Positions 1-6,719 of a stretch of DNA of 6,719 bases are shown here, piece by piece. This DNA is from Draconibacterium sp. (lineage in GTDB: Bacteria; Bacteroidota; Bacteroidia; Bacteroidales; Prolixibacteraceae). Both the position numbers and the translations under genes were made by a program. The stretch's first letter is position 1. Each line of letters starts with the position of its first letter. The notes under the pieces were generated by a model that was not told where the DNA came from, searched no databases, and saw only the letters and a program-made list of their open reading frames with translations. Where the stretch lies: NCBI GenBank assembly GCA_015493625.1, contig WGCT01000150.1, positions 1-6,719 on the forward strand. Reading direction: 5' to 3'.

Positions 1-175
1 ACATCCTTGTTGTAACCTAACCAAATCTATCTTATTATTCTCTATGAAAAAAACACTTAAACTATTTCTTTTATTCAGTGGCAAAAATAGCGAAGAAAAG
101 AGTTAACGCGTATAAACCAAAGTTAAAGAATGTTAAGAGTTCATTTTCAGTTAAATATATACTCAATACTCCCAT

Positions 176-201
176 AAAAAAAAAGCTTTTTTATATATTT
201 G
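176..201 (+). promoter_or_regulatory. Possible distal promoter of ppdK (-7 element TATATTTG)
   Basis: TATATTTG at 194-201 matches the Bacteroidota -7 consensus TAnnTTTG exactly. No TTG is found at the expected -33 distance; instead an A9-GC-T6 tract (176-192) abuts the element on its upstream side. If used, it would give a leader of about 150 nt before ppdK. The A/T tract contains a 14-nt perfect palindrome (179-192) and could instead be a weak terminator remnant of an upstream gene. The motif is short and AT-rich, so chance is a real possibility. Confidence 0.25.
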
Positions 202-277
202 TCGACTGATAAAAAGAAAGTGGGAATATAAAATGTAAAAGAGATTTATTGTCTAAAAAACAGAGCACTAAAAGGTT

Positions 278-306
278 TTGTTTCTGAAAAAATAGAGTTA
301 CTTTAG
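278..306 (+). promoter_or_regulatory. Candidate proximal promoter of ppdK
   Basis: TTG at 278-280 and TACTTTAG at 299-306 are separated by 18 nt. This fits the Bacteroidota primary sigma pattern of TTG, a 17-23 nt spacer and TAnnTTTG, with one mismatch in the -7 element (A for the third T). Transcription would start near 312-315, giving a leader of about 50 nt ahead of the ppdK ATG. Of the sites I could find by eye it is the best placed, but no transcript data support it. Confidence 0.35.
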
Positions 307-360
307 CAGCCCGAATTTTAAGCGAAATTTATCAAATATTATAACTAAAATAAAATTTTT

Positions 361-3063
361 ATGGCAAAGTATGTATATACCTTCGGAGCTGGCAAAGCAG
401 AAGGTAGGACAGACATGAAAAACCTCCTTGGAGGTAAAGGTGCAAACCTTGCAGAAATGAACCTTATTGGAGTTCCGGTTCCTCCCGGATTTACAATTAC
501 CACCGAAGTTTGTACTGCGTATAACGAAGAAGGTGAAGAGAGTACGTTTAGCAAAATTAAACCTGATGTTGAAAAAGCTGTTGCTCAGGTTGAAGAGTTG
601 ACAGGAACGAAATTTGGAGACAAAGAAAATCCATGTCTGGTTTCGGTACGTTCGGGCGCCCGCGCTTCGATGCCGGGAATGATGGACACGGTTTTAAACC
701 TTGGAATGAATGACGATGCTGTTGAAGGCATTACAAAAAAATCGGGAAATAGTCGTTTTGCCTGGGACTCGTACCGTCGGTTTGTACAAATGTACGGCGA
801 TGTTGTTCTTGATATGAAACCTGCAAGCAAAGAGGAAATTGACCCTTTTGAGGAGATTATTGAAACATTAAAAGAGGAAAAAGGAATTCAGTTAGACACA
901 GATTTTACAACTGATGATTTAAAAGAGCTTGTTGCTCGATTTAAAGCTGCTGTTAAAAAGGTTACCGGCAAAGATTTTCCAACCGACCCATGGGAGCAAC
1001 TTTGGGGGGCAATTGCAGCTGTTTTTAACAGTTGGAATAACGACCGTGCAATTCTTTACCGTCGTTTAGAGCAAATTCCCGACGAGTGGGGAACTGCAGT
1101 TAATGTTCAAGCTATGGTATTTGGAAATATGGGTACTAACTCTGCTACAGGAGTTGCATTTACTCGCGATGCCGCAACAGGAGAGAACATTTTTAACGGC
1201 GAATATTTAATTAACGCTCAAGGAGAAGATGTAGTTGCCGGAATTCGTACACCGCAGGAAATTACAATCGAAGGCTCCAGAAAATGGGCTGCTCTTCAGG
1301 GAGTTAGCGAAGAAGAGAGAGCGTCAAAATATCCATCATTAGAGGAGTCGATGCCGGAAATGTACAAGCAACTGAACGAGACTCAGCAAAAATTAGAAGC
1401 ACACTACAAAGATATGCAAGACCTTGAGTTTACCATTCAAGATGGTAAATTGTGGTTACTGCAAACACGTAACGGAAAACGTACAGGTGCAGCTATGGTA
1501 AAAATTGCCATGGAGATGTTGGAAGAGGGAATGATTGATGAAAAAACTGCTTTACAACGTATTGAGCCAAACAAACTGGATGAACTGCTTCACCCGGTAT
1601 TCGATACAGCTGCAATGAAATCGGCAAATGTTTTGGCCAAAGGATTACCTGCTTCGCCAGGAGCAGCAACCGGCCAGATTATTTTCTTTGCCGACGAAGC
1701 TACAAATTATCCTGAAACCGTTTTGGTACGAACCGAAACTTCGCCCGAAGATTTAGAAGGAATGCACATTGCGAAAGGGATTTTAACAGCTCGCGGAGGA
1801 ATGACCTCGCACGCTGCTGTTGTTGCCCGTGGAATGGGTAAATGCTGTGTTTCGGGTGCCGGCAATGTAAAAATAGATTACAAAACCCGAATAATGAACA
1901 TCGACGGTGTAGAATTTAAAGAGGGCGATTGGATCTCGTTAAATGGCTCAACCGGAGAAGTTTATAAAGGGAAAGTTGCAACAATGGATCCGGCTCTTAG
2001 CGGAAACTTTGGTAAAATAATGGATTTGGCAGCAAAATATACACGCATGACAGTTCGTACAAATGCCGACTCGCCTGCCGATGCGAAAGTTGCACGAAAC
2101 TTTGGCGCACAGGGAATTGGCCTTTGCCGTACCGAGCACATGTTCTTCGAAGGCGAAAGAATTAAGGCAATGCGCGAGATGATTCTGGCAAAAACAGAAG
2201 CAGACCGCAGAGAAGCACTCGACAAGCTACTTCCTTATCAGCGCGAAGATTTCGAAGGTATTTTGGAAGCTATGGAAGGATATGGAGTTACAATTCGGTT
2301 GCTCGACCCGCCATTGCACGAGTTTGTTCCTCACGAAGAGGCAAACCAAAAAGAGATGGCCGATGAAATGGGAATTTCGGTTGACGATATAAAAACACTG
2401 GTTGAAGACCTTCACGAATTTAACCCGATGTTAGGACACCGAGGTTGCCGTTTAGGAAATACATATCCTGAAATTACAGAGATGCAGGCACGCGCAATTA
2501 TCGAAGCTGCTGTAAATCTAAAACAAAAAGGAGTTGATGCACGCCCGGAAATTATGGTTCCGTTAGTTGGCACCGTGAAAGAGTTAAAATTGCAGGCTGA
2601 AATTATTCATGCAACGGCTGCAAAAGTATTCGAAGAGAAAGGGGAAAAAATTGACTATTTAGTTGGAACAATGATTGAAATTCCTCGTGCTGCAGTTACT
2701 GCCGACCAAATTGCAGAAGTTGCCGAGTTCTTCTCGTTCGGAACCAACGACCTTACACAAATGACATTCGGTTACTCGCGCGACGATGCCGGTAAATTCT
2801 TACCTATCTATATCGAAAAAGGAATCTTGAAAAACGATCCTTTCCAGATTTTAGATCAGGAAGGCGTTGGACAAGTTGTTAAAATGGGTGTTGATAAAGG
2901 CCGTAGCGTAAAACCAAAACTTAAAGTTGGTATTTGCGGAGAACATGGCGGCGAACCTTCATCGGTTATGTTCTGCGACAGTGTTGGAATGGACTACGTT
3001 AGTTGTTCGCCATACCGTGTACCAATTGCACGTGTTGCTGCTGCTCAGGCAAACCTGAAATAG
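361..3063 (+). CDS. ppdK: Pyruvate, phosphate dikinase (PPDK)
   Basis: This cytosolic enzyme catalyses PEP + AMP + PPi <-> pyruvate + ATP + Pi. It works in PPi-linked glycolysis or, in reverse, in PEP synthesis. The 900-residue product is the normal bacterial length and shows all three domains. The N-terminal ATP-grasp domain (about 1-370) has GGKGANLAEM (24-33), the glycine-rich loop GARASMPGMMDT (99-110), QGEDVVAGIRTP (287-298), and D354, E356 and Q368 before TRNGKRTG. The swivelling phosphohistidine domain (about 420-545) carries GGMTSH with catalytic His484. The C-terminal PEP/pyruvate TIM barrel has GLCRTEHMFF (587-596, R590), FGTNDLTQ (793-800) and GICGEHGG with the acid/base Cys859. 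The ATG at 361 follows an AT-rich leader without Shine-Dalgarno, usual for Bacteroidota, and the N terminus aligns with the family start. Thr482, two residues before the His, is the position phosphorylated in plant PPDK; whether this is used here is unknown. The gene appears monocistronic and converges on ackA. No anomalies seen. Confidence 0.98.
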   Translation: MAKYVYTFGAGKAEGRTDMKNLLGGKGANLAEMNLIGVPVPPGFTITTEVCTAYNEEGEESTFSKIKPDVEKAVAQVEELTGTKFGDKENPCLVSVRSGARASMPGMMDTVLNLGMNDDAVEGITKKSGNSRFAWDSYRRFVQMYGDVVLDMKPASKEEIDPFEEIIETLKEEKGIQLDTDFTTDDLKELVARFKAAVKKVTGKDFPTDPWEQLWGAIAAVFNSWNNDRAILYRRLEQIPDEWGTAVNVQAMVFGNMGTNSATGVAFTRDAATGENIFNGEYLINAQGEDVVAGIRTPQEITIEGSRKWAALQGVSEEERASKYPSLEESMPEMYKQLNETQQKLEAHYKDMQDLEFTIQDGKLWLLQTRNGKRTGAAMVKIAMEMLEEGMIDEKTALQRIEPNKLDELLHPVFDTAAMKSANVLAKGLPASPGAATGQIIFFADEATNYPETVLVRTETSPEDLEGMHIAKGILTARGGMTSHAAVVARGMGKCCVSGAGNVKIDYKTRIMNIDGVEFKEGDWISLNGSTGEVYKGKVATMDPALSGNFGKIMDLAAKYTRMTVRTNADSPADAKVARNFGAQGIGLCRTEHMFFEGERIKAMREMILAKTEADRREALDKLLPYQREDFEGILEAMEGYGVTIRLLDPPLHEFVPHEEANQKEMADEMGISVDDIKTLVEDLHEFNPMLGHRGCRLGNTYPEITEMQARAIIEAAVNLKQKGVDARPEIMVPLVGTVKELKLQAEIIHATAAKVFEEKGEKIDYLVGTMIEIPRAAVTADQIAEVAEFFSFGTNDLTQMTFGYSRDDAGKFLPIYIEKGILKNDPFQILDQEGVGQVVKMGVDKGRSVKPKLKVGICGEHGGEPSSVMFCDSVGMDYVSCSPYRVPIARVAAAQANLK

Positions 3064-3084
3064 ACTCAATTCAAATATAAAATT

Positions 3085-3119
3085 AAAGCCGTTCAAAATA
3101 TTTTGAACGGCTTTTTTTT
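3085..3119. terminator. Bidirectional intrinsic terminator between ppdK and ackA
   Basis: Positions 3085-3114 form a perfect 30-nt inverted repeat, AAAGCCGTTCAAAAT followed directly by its reverse complement. On the + strand eight T residues follow (3112-3119), starting 21 nt after the ppdK stop, so this is a strong rho-independent terminator for ppdK. On the - strand the stem is followed by a T-rich tract (TTTAATTTTATATTT), about 70 nt past the ackA stop. It therefore probably also ends the pta-ackA transcript, less sharply. Confidence 0.9.
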
Positions 3120-3134
3120 ATTTGATAATCTTTT

Positions 3135-3176
3135 GGGAGAGTATCCCTCCCTAACCCGGATAATTTGCCGGTTTTT
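3135..3176. terminator. Two small hairpins near the ackA 3' end
   Basis: GGGAG (3135-3139) pairs with CTCCC (3147-3151) across a 7-nt loop. CCGG (3156-3159) pairs with CCGG (3168-3171) across an 8-nt loop and is followed by five T on the + strand (3172-3176). The second could be a back-up terminator stopping ppdK read-through before it enters ackA antisense. On the - strand neither has a T tract, so there they would only be 3' structures of the ackA mRNA. The stems are short and the function is uncertain. Confidence 0.35.
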
Positions 3177-3184
3177 ATACCTAT

Positions 3185-4381
3185 TTATTTTATCAGTTCA
3201 AAAGATTGTCTGGCAATCTCCAACTCTTCGTTTGTTGGAATAATTAAAACTTTCGTTTTCGCATTCTCAACATTAATTTCACGAATATTACTGCTCCTTA
3301 TTTTATTCTTTTCGGTATCGAGTTCAATTCCAAAATAGCTCATATTTTCGCAAACATATTCGCGAACAAGCGAGTCGTTCTCTCCCACTCCGGCTGTAAA
3401 AACAATGGCATCAAGTCCATTCATTGCAGCAGTATAATTACCAATATATTGTTGAATACGATATGCATACATTTTATAGGCAAGTTGGGCAACCTCATCG
3501 CCTTTTAGTACGCGCGATTCAATATCGCGCATATCAACATCGCCGGTTAACCCGAGCATTCCACTCTCTTTATTAAGCACTTTGGCAACTTCCTGAATTG
3601 AATATCCCTTCTGTTCAACCAAGTAAAAAATTATCGACGGGTCGATATCTCCTGAACGAGTACCCATAATTAATCCGCTAAGCGGCCCCAGTCCCATTGT
3701 TGTATCGACACAAAAACCACCGTCGACAGCAGCCATTGACGCACCATTACCAATATGAATTGTTATTACTTTTGCATCTTTTTTCCCTAAATATTCAATG
3801 GCCTTTCCCGACACATATTTGTGCGATGTTCCATGAAATCCATATTTCCGGATTCCCATCTCTTCATACATTTCATTAGGAATAGCATATCGAAATGCAA
3901 CTTCGGGCATGGTTTGATGAAAAGCTGTATCGAATACTGCAATCTGCGTTGCATTTGGGAAAACTTTTTCGGCAACTTCAATTCCTATTAAATTTGCAGG
4001 GTTATGAAGTGGTGCCAAAGGAAATAGCTCTTTAACTTTTGCTTTTACCTCGTTGGTAATAACAACCGTTTTTGTAAATGCTTCGCCCCCGTGAACCACA
4101 CGATGACCAACAGCCTGAATTTCGGATGGATTGGAAATAACACCAATCTTTTTGTCGGTTAAAAGCTCTGCAACACGCTCTAATCCAACAACGTGGTTTG
4201 GAATTGGGAACGACTCTTTTATTTTATTCTCTTTCCCTTCCACAAAGGTTTTATGAGTAATATTACCTGTCTCCAACCCAATTCGTTCAACCAATCCACT
4301 CGATAGCGGCTGCTCGGTAACCATATCAATTAACTGATATTTTATTGATGAGCTACCTGCATTAACAACTAAAATATTCAT
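3185..4381 (-). CDS. ackA: Acetate kinase
   Basis: This cytosolic enzyme catalyses acetyl phosphate + ADP <-> acetate + ATP, the ATP-yielding last step of acetate fermentation. The 398-residue product has the usual length and the two-lobed ASKHA fold signatures. The N-terminal phosphate motif is VVNAGSSSIKY (5-15, with N7, S10, S12 and K14). Further motifs are VGHRVVHGGE (R94, acetate binding), PLHNPAN (H126), FDTAFH (D151, catalytic), GFHGTSH (H183), HIGNGAS (209-215), GTRSGDIDP (R242, catalytic), TAGVGEN (329-335) and TNEE near the C terminus (E385/E386, metal binding by family comparison). The ATG at 4379-4381 sits exactly at the conserved MNILVVNAGS start; the leader is AT-rich with no Shine-Dalgarno. 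It lies 157 nt downstream of pta on the same strand with no terminator visible between them, so co-transcription is likely; an additional own promoter is possible. It ends facing ppdK. Confidence 0.98.
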   Translation of the reverse strand: MNILVVNAGSSSIKYQLIDMVTEQPLSSGLVERIGLETGNITHKTFVEGKENKIKESFPIPNHVVGLERVAELLTDKKIGVISNPSEIQAVGHRVVHGGEAFTKTVVITNEVKAKVKELFPLAPLHNPANLIGIEVAEKVFPNATQIAVFDTAFHQTMPEVAFRYAIPNEMYEEMGIRKYGFHGTSHKYVSGKAIEYLGKKDAKVITIHIGNGASMAAVDGGFCVDTTMGLGPLSGLIMGTRSGDIDPSIIFYLVEQKGYSIQEVAKVLNKESGMLGLTGDVDMRDIESRVLKGDEVAQLAYKMYAYRIQQYIGNYTAAMNGLDAIVFTAGVGENDSLVREYVCENMSYFGIELDTEKNKIRSSNIREINVENAKTKVLIIPTNEELEIARQSFELIK

Positions 4382-4538
4382 TCGTATATAATTAAATTTA
4401 AATATTGCACCTCATAAAATAATCAAATGAGTCGAAATTATAATTCATGCCCCATGGAACTCACATGGCAATTTACACATATGCTTTTGTGTTTTATTTG
4501 ACCATGCTCGTTTCATATTTCAATAAGTTTTTCTAAAA
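4382..4538 (-). promoter_or_regulatory. pta-ackA spacer with a possible ackA promoter and inverted repeat
   Basis: The 157-nt gap is long for a tight operon and carries no T-tract terminator after pta on the - strand. A -7-like TAATTTCG (read on the - strand, 4440-4433) matches TAnnTTTG with one mismatch, but no TTG lies at the right distance. Just upstream of it is an inverted repeat, CCATG (4452-4456) and CATGG (4464-4468), with a 7-nt loop. A second repeat, ACACA (4475-4479) and TGTGT (4488-4492), lies further upstream. These could be an operator, or an mRNA hairpin separating the pta and ackA messages; both readings are inference. Confidence 0.3.
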
Positions 4539-6635
4539 TTATTCTTGATCTTGTGCCTGAATAGCAGTAATAACCACAGTATTAAAAATATCGTCAACCG
4601 TGCATCCCCGGCTTAAATCGTTTACGGGTTTATTTAATCCCTGCAACATTGGGCCAATTGCAACGGCATTGGTTTCGCGCTGAACAGCTTTGTAAGTATT
4701 GTTTCCGGTATTTAAATCGGGGAAAATTAATACGTTTGCTTTTCCGGCAACTTCCGAATCTGGCATTTTACTTTTTCCCACACTAGCATCAACAGCGGCA
4801 TCGTATTGAATAGGTCCTTCAATTTTCAAATCGGGGCGTAACGCAATTGCTTTCTTCGTTGCCTCCTTTACTTTTTCAACCTCTGCACCACTTCCCGAAG
4901 TACCCGATGAATATGAAAGCAGTGCAACTTTCGGATTTATTCCGAAAGCAATTGCCGACTCGGCCGATGAAATTGCAATTTCTGCCAACTGGTCGGAATT
5001 TGGATTAATATTTACGGCACAGTCGCCAAAAACTGAAACATGGTCGTCGAGACACATAAAAAACACTGACGATACGGTTGAAACTCCCGGGCGCGTTTTT
5101 ACAAACTGCAATGCCGGTATAATGGTGTGTGCTGTTGTATGTGCGGCCCCCGAAACCATTCCGTCGGCATGCCCCTTATAAACCATCATTGTTCCGAAAA
5201 ACGATACATCGAGCATGGTATCGCGGGCATAATCTTCGGGAATATTTTTATGCTTACGAAGTTGGTAATATGTTTTCCAGTAATCTTCGTAGTATTCCGA
5301 TTTTGCCGGGTCAATAATCGTTACTTCATCTTCATTTATTTTTAACCCATTTTCCTGAGCTTTGGCCAAAATGTCTTCCTTATTTCCCAGCAACGTCACA
5401 TCAACAACATTCTGTTCAACTAAATTTACTGCAGCTTCCAGTATTCTCGGGTCGGTACCCTCGGGCAAAACAATATGTTTCTTTTTCGATTTGGCTTTCG
5501 AAACTAAATTGTACTGGAACATGCGTGGAGTTAACACATTGCTTCTAAATCGCTTAAACCGATCGAGTGCAAAATCGGTATCGATGTATTTTTCGAAAAT
5601 AGCAATACTTAACTCTATTTTTTTTGTATCGCCGGCTCTCACTTTCGATTTTACATTGCCTATTTTATTTGCCGCCACAAATGTTACCTCATCAACTAAA
5701 ATAATTGGGACAACATTGGGCAAGCCATCAATCAGTTTCATTATTGGTTTTCCGGGTGTTATTCCACCTGTTAAAATAATTCCTGCCAGGCTCGGATAAT
5801 TTGCCGAAGCATTTGCCTGAAGCGCACCCATAATAATATCGGAACGGTCGCCGGGAGTAATAACCAAACAGTTTTCGCCTACGCGGTCGAGGTAATTGCG
5901 AAGTTGCATTGCCCCAATATTAAACTTCTCGGCTCGCTTATTCATAAAATCCTCACCAAACAGAACTTCACCGCCAAGTTCGTTATTAATCTCCTGAAGT
6001 GTAGGGCTACTCAATTTTTTCACTTCCGGAATAAGACCAATTGCAGTTTCGGAAGGAATAACTTTTTTTAGTTCCTCCTCCATATTCTCACAATCGTTTT
6101 CGTTTACCCGGTTCATAAAAACAGCCAAAACGGTAACGTCTTTTTCGGTATACGTTTTCACCGCCAAATCGAGATTAGAAACGGCATCCATAATTTCTTT
6201 ATCGTGTGCAGAACTTACAATTAATGCCGGAATTGAAAGGTTCTTTGCAATTTCGGCATTTAAATCGAACTCGAAAGCAACACCTTTACTTTCAAAATCG
6301 GATCCTTCAACAAGAACCACATCGAATTTAGCCTCAAGAGTTTTGTATTTTTCAATAAGCCGGTCGATTAAAACCGACTCTTTTCCTAAGTTTTTCAGAT
6401 GCACAACTTCAGAAATTGTAAATCCATAGGCTTCTTCGTAATCCATATCTAAATTAAAATACGACAGAATTGTTTCAATATGATTGTCTTTTTTCCCATT
6501 GGGGAAATCGCTGATTATGGGCCTAAAATAGCCCACTCTGCTAACTTTCGAAAGTAACAACTTTAACACTCCGAGTGCAACCACAATTTTACCGGTTTGA
6601 GACTCGGTATTTGCGATATAAATTCCCTTATTCAT
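4539..6635 (-). CDS. pta: Phosphate acetyltransferase, long three-domain form
   Basis: The enzyme catalyses acetyl-CoA + Pi <-> acetyl phosphate + CoA in the cytosol and feeds AckA. The 698 residues have the long (E. coli-like) architecture. An N-terminal BioD-like P-loop domain (about 1-210) has a modified Walker A (TESQTGKI, 10-17), VLVEGSD (107-113) and VFMNRV (172-177). A DRTGG domain (about 215-330) has ITPGDRSDII (259-268) and GIILTGG (285-291). The C-terminal catalytic PTA domain (about 375-693) has LPEGTDPRILEAA (390-402), ADGMVSGAAHTTAHT (490-504), FGDCAVNINP (536-545), SYSSGTSGSG (574-583), EGPIQYDAAVD (606-616), PDLNTGNNTYKAVQR (639-653) and NDLSRG (672-677). S675, R676 and D682 appear to match catalytic residues S309, R310 and D316 of the Methanosarcina enzyme. 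The first ATG (6633-6635) starts right at the conserved first strand (GIYIANT); the leader is AT-rich without Shine-Dalgarno. It is the first gene of a likely pta-ackA operon. In E. coli the N-terminal region mediates allosteric control by NADH and pyruvate; this is not shown here. Confidence 0.97.
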   Translation of the reverse strand: MNKGIYIANTESQTGKIVVALGVLKLLLSKVSRVGYFRPIISDFPNGKKDNHIETILSYFNLDMDYEEAYGFTISEVVHLKNLGKESVLIDRLIEKYKTLEAKFDVVLVEGSDFESKGVAFEFDLNAEIAKNLSIPALIVSSAHDKEIMDAVSNLDLAVKTYTEKDVTVLAVFMNRVNENDCENMEEELKKVIPSETAIGLIPEVKKLSSPTLQEINNELGGEVLFGEDFMNKRAEKFNIGAMQLRNYLDRVGENCLVITPGDRSDIIMGALQANASANYPSLAGIILTGGITPGKPIMKLIDGLPNVVPIILVDEVTFVAANKIGNVKSKVRAGDTKKIELSIAIFEKYIDTDFALDRFKRFRSNVLTPRMFQYNLVSKAKSKKKHIVLPEGTDPRILEAAVNLVEQNVVDVTLLGNKEDILAKAQENGLKINEDEVTIIDPAKSEYYEDYWKTYYQLRKHKNIPEDYARDTMLDVSFFGTMMVYKGHADGMVSGAAHTTAHTIIPALQFVKTRPGVSTVSSVFFMCLDDHVSVFGDCAVNINPNSDQLAEIAISSAESAIAFGINPKVALLSYSSGTSGSGAEVEKVKEATKKAIALRPDLKIEGPIQYDAAVDASVGKSKMPDSEVAGKANVLIFPDLNTGNNTYKAVQRETNAVAIGPMLQGLNKPVNDLSRGCTVDDIFNTVVITAIQAQDQE

Positions 6636-6719
6636 TTTTTAAAACTTAATAATTGATATCTAAAAATTATACTATTCCGATTGAATCTATTTCTTTGCTT
6701 AAGCAACCAACAGAACACG
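6636..6719 (-). promoter_or_regulatory. pta upstream region with a 12-nt palindrome
   Basis: These 84 nt precede pta on the - strand and run off the window. A perfect palindrome, TTGCTTAAGCAA (6695-6706), lies 60 nt upstream of the pta ATG. A -7-like TAATTTTT (- strand, 6669-6662; one mismatch to TAnnTTTG) lies between them, but no TTG is found at the expected distance from it. The palindrome could be an operator placed upstream of a pta promoter, or part of an upstream gene's 3' region. The segment cut off by the window edge would help decide. Confidence 0.25.

Larger units (their letters stand above)
1..360. other. AT-rich intergenic region upstream of ppdK
   Basis: No convincing gene lies in these 360 bases. 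They are very AT-rich, with stop codons in all frames. Two tiny ORFs are visible but not called. One is a 20-codon + frame at 44-106, whose product starts MKKTLKLFLLF. The other is a 34-codon - frame at 175-71, whose product ends in a hydrophobic stretch (LYALTLFFAIFATE). Other contents are four GTTAA pentamers at 102, 122, 132 and 150, an A9-GC-T6 tract at 176-192, and two sequences resembling Bacteroidota promoter elements (listed separately). The gene left of the window cannot be identified. Confidence 0.7.

Noticed and set aside
1..4. A possible divergent - strand start codon (ATG at 4-2) at the window edge
   Set aside because: Only one codon is visible, so nothing supports a gene there.
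44..106. 20-codon + strand ORF whose product begins MKKTLKLFLLF, like the start of a signal peptide
   Set aside because: It stops after 20 codons, has no lipobox or cleavage site and no downstream in-frame continuation. AT-rich DNA readily gives Lys/Leu/Phe-rich short frames.
1948..2415. Overlapping - strand open frames of 62-87 codons inside ppdK
   Set aside because: They are antisense shadows of the phosphohistidine and PEP-binding domains of an intact ppdK, with no start signals or recognisable products.
5362..5799. 145-codon + strand open frame inside pta
   Set aside because: It is antisense to the conserved DRTGG domain and the start of the catalytic domain of pta. Its product is low-complexity Ser/Thr/Phe-rich and matches no family I know.
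5793..5806. The 14-mer CGGATAATTTGCCG in pta is identical to 3157-3170 in the ppdK-ackA gap
   Set aside because: One shared 14-mer in 6.7 kb is not far from chance, one copy lies inside conserved coding sequence, and no third copy was seen.

Overview
The window looks like a stretch of Bacteroidota chromosome, probably from an anaerobic or fermentative Bacteroidales/Marinilabiliales-type organism. This is inferred from three things: the protein sequences, the AT-rich leaders with no Shine-Dalgarno sequence in front of all three genes, and matches to the Bacteroidota promoter consensus (TTG, then TAnnTTTG). It is a core-metabolism region. I see no phage, transposon, CRISPR, tRNA or rRNA signal.

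Layout: positions 1-360 are AT-rich and non-coding, holding two candidate promoters for the first gene and a few tiny ORFs that I do not call. ppdK (pyruvate, phosphate dikinase, 361-3063, + strand) comes next. It meets the pta-ackA pair head-to-tail across a 121-nt gap that contains a perfect 30-nt palindrome, very likely a terminator serving both directions. ackA (acetate kinase, 3185-4381, - strand) lies downstream of pta (long three-domain phosphate acetyltransferase, 4539-6635, - strand), with 157 nt between them. The last 84 nt are the upstream region of pta.

Together the genes cover the pyruvate/acetate end of fermentation. PPDK interconverts PEP + AMP + PPi and pyruvate + ATP + Pi. 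Pta turns acetyl-CoA and phosphate into acetyl phosphate, and AckA transfers that phosphate to ADP, giving acetate and ATP. All three proteins are full length with their catalytic motifs intact. I found no undescribed system. The points worth a second look are regulatory sequences in the gaps and the modified P-loop of Pta.
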